NCBI GenBank assembly: GCA_900143615.1
Contig: FREU01000006.1
Location: 62,001-126,000, forward strand
Length of the DNA stretch: 64,000 nt
Source of the DNA: Rhodobacteraceae bacterium Alg231-30
Lineage (GTDB): Bacteria > Pseudomonadota > Alphaproteobacteria > Rhodobacterales > Rhodobacteraceae
Direction: 5' to 3'
Below are positions 63,410-64,000 of the stretch, piece after piece (position 1 is the first letter of the stretch; every line of letters begins with the position of its first letter). Both the position numbers and the translations under genes were made by a program. A model generated the notes under the pieces. That model ran no database searches, was not told the origin of the DNA, and saw nothing but the letters and a program-made list of their open reading frames with translations.

Positions 63410-64000
63410 TTAGAACAAGCCTTCAACCAAACCTTCGTCGTTAATTCGGATGTTTTCCGCCGCAGGTTTACGCGGCAGGCCGGGCATGGTCATGATTTCA
63501 CCGCAGATCACCACAACGAACCCTGCTCCAGCGCTCAGGCGCACTTCGCGCACAGGCACGGAATGGCCGGTTGGAGCGCCGCGCAGACTAGGATCGGTTG
63601 AGAAGGAATACTGCGTTTTCGCCATACAGACCGGCAGATGACCATAGCCTGCCTCTTCCCAAACTTTCAGCTGATCGCGGATTTTCTTATCCGCAAGCAC
63701 CTCATCCGCACGGTAGATCGCTGTGGCCACCCGTTCGATTTTCTCAAACAGGCTCAGCTCGTCTTTATAAAGCGGTGCAAACTGGCTCACGCCCGCATCG
63801 GCAATCTCGGCCACGCGAGTCGCCAGCGCTTTGGTGCCTTCTGACCCTTTTTCCCAGTGCTGACACAGGATCGCTTCTGCGCCCTGACCTTCAACATAGG
63901 CCTGCACAGCCGCCACTTCGGCGTCTGTATCGGTGACAAAGTGGTTGATTGCGACAACGACCGGCACGCCGAATTGCTTGAGGTTGCCAATATGGCGCCC
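63410..64000 (-). CDS. fhs: Formate--tetrahydrofolate ligase (partial, N-terminus off right edge)
   Basis: ATP-dependent formation of 10-formyl-tetrahydrofolate from formate. Only the C-terminal 196 residues are inside the window, beginning [50 protein letters not shown] and [23 protein letters not shown] are typical of the Fhs C-terminal region. With folD it links formate, DMSP- or methylamine-derived carbon to the folate pool, common in Roseobacter relatives. Confidence 0.96.
   Translation of the reverse strand, partial: GRHIGNLKQFGVPVVVAINHFVTDTDAEVAAVQAYVEGQGAEAILCQHWEKGSEGTKALATRVAEIADAGVSQFAPLYKDELSLFEKIERVATAIYRADEVLADKKIRDQLKVWEEAGYGHLPVCMAKTQYSFSTDPSLRGAPTGHSVPVREVRLSAGAGFVVVICGEIMTMPGLPRKPAAENIRINDEGLVEGLF

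Overview
The window reads as chromosome of a marine alphaproteobacterium of the Rhodobacteraceae (Roseobacter group). The strongest pointers are a SAM/SAH riboswitch directly before metK (a class described from Rhodobacterales), the divergent irr / fabA-fabB-fabI pair, a phoH-ybeY-corC-lnt string, a class II aroA next to cmk, fhs-folD one-carbon genes, a TRAP transporter, and TmpA/TmpB-like organophosphonate oxygenases. No tRNA, rRNA, CRISPR array, prophage or intact insertion sequence was seen. Gene density is high and most operons use ATGA or TAATG overlaps.

Layout. 1-7.3 kb (minus): rpsA (runs off the left edge), a DUF6525 gene, a nitroreductase with a divergent HxlR regulator, a fasciclin-domain protein, cmk, a small membrane protein and aroA. 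The rpsA and cmk genes, normally adjacent, are about 3.2 kb apart here. 7.85-15.5 kb (plus): promoter, cobalamin riboswitch and a nine-gene corrinoid operon btuB-btuF-btuC-btuD-cbiZ-exbB-exbD-exbD-tonB, giving an outer-membrane receptor, an ABC importer, a cobinamide-salvage amidohydrolase and a dedicated TonB motor. 15.5-25.2 kb (minus): trmB, a bile acid:sodium symporter family carrier, metK with its riboswitch, lnt-corC-ybeY-phoH, a lipoprotein/OmpA pair sharing a module, and miaB. 25.2-30.5 kb: a conserved protein of unknown function, a quinone-reductase-like enzyme, irr, and the unsaturated fatty acid genes fabA-fabB-fabI.

30.7-38 kb: a catabolic island made of RidA-like, a three-subunit FAD/[2Fe-2S] amine or opine dehydrogenase, TRAP dctPMQ and a divergent OccR-like LysR regulator. 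Its parts fit uptake and oxidation of an N-substituted or D-configured amino acid. 38-45.8 kb: a nitronate monooxygenase family enzyme, a YrbL-like protein, an FKBP isomerase, and a tight six-gene plus-strand run (haloacid dehalogenase, three alpha/beta hydrolases including PcaD-like, a threonine dehydratase-like enzyme and an endonuclease/phosphatase-fold enzyme).

45.9-52 kb (minus): the least explained region, a five-gene periplasmic redox cluster. It encodes a PCuAC copper chaperone, a NapC-type tetraheme cytochrome, a diheme cytochrome with one atypical CX3CH site fused to two DUF1566/Lcl domains, a beta-propeller and a SCO protein, with a divergent LysR gene. A decayed IS5-type transposase fragment follows. 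52.4-57.9 kb (plus): an MFS exporter, an alcohol dehydrogenase, tmpA- and tmpB-like genes (predicted 2-trimethylaminoethylphosphonate to glycine betaine plus phosphate) and an enolase-superfamily dehydratase. 57.9-64 kb: an SqrR/BigR-like ArsR regulator, a ligase-associated DEXH helicase with PdeM, a thioesterase, folD, chorismate mutase and the 3' part of fhs.

Start codons were chosen by ribosome-binding site and family fit. No database search was run, so functional names rest on motif recognition.
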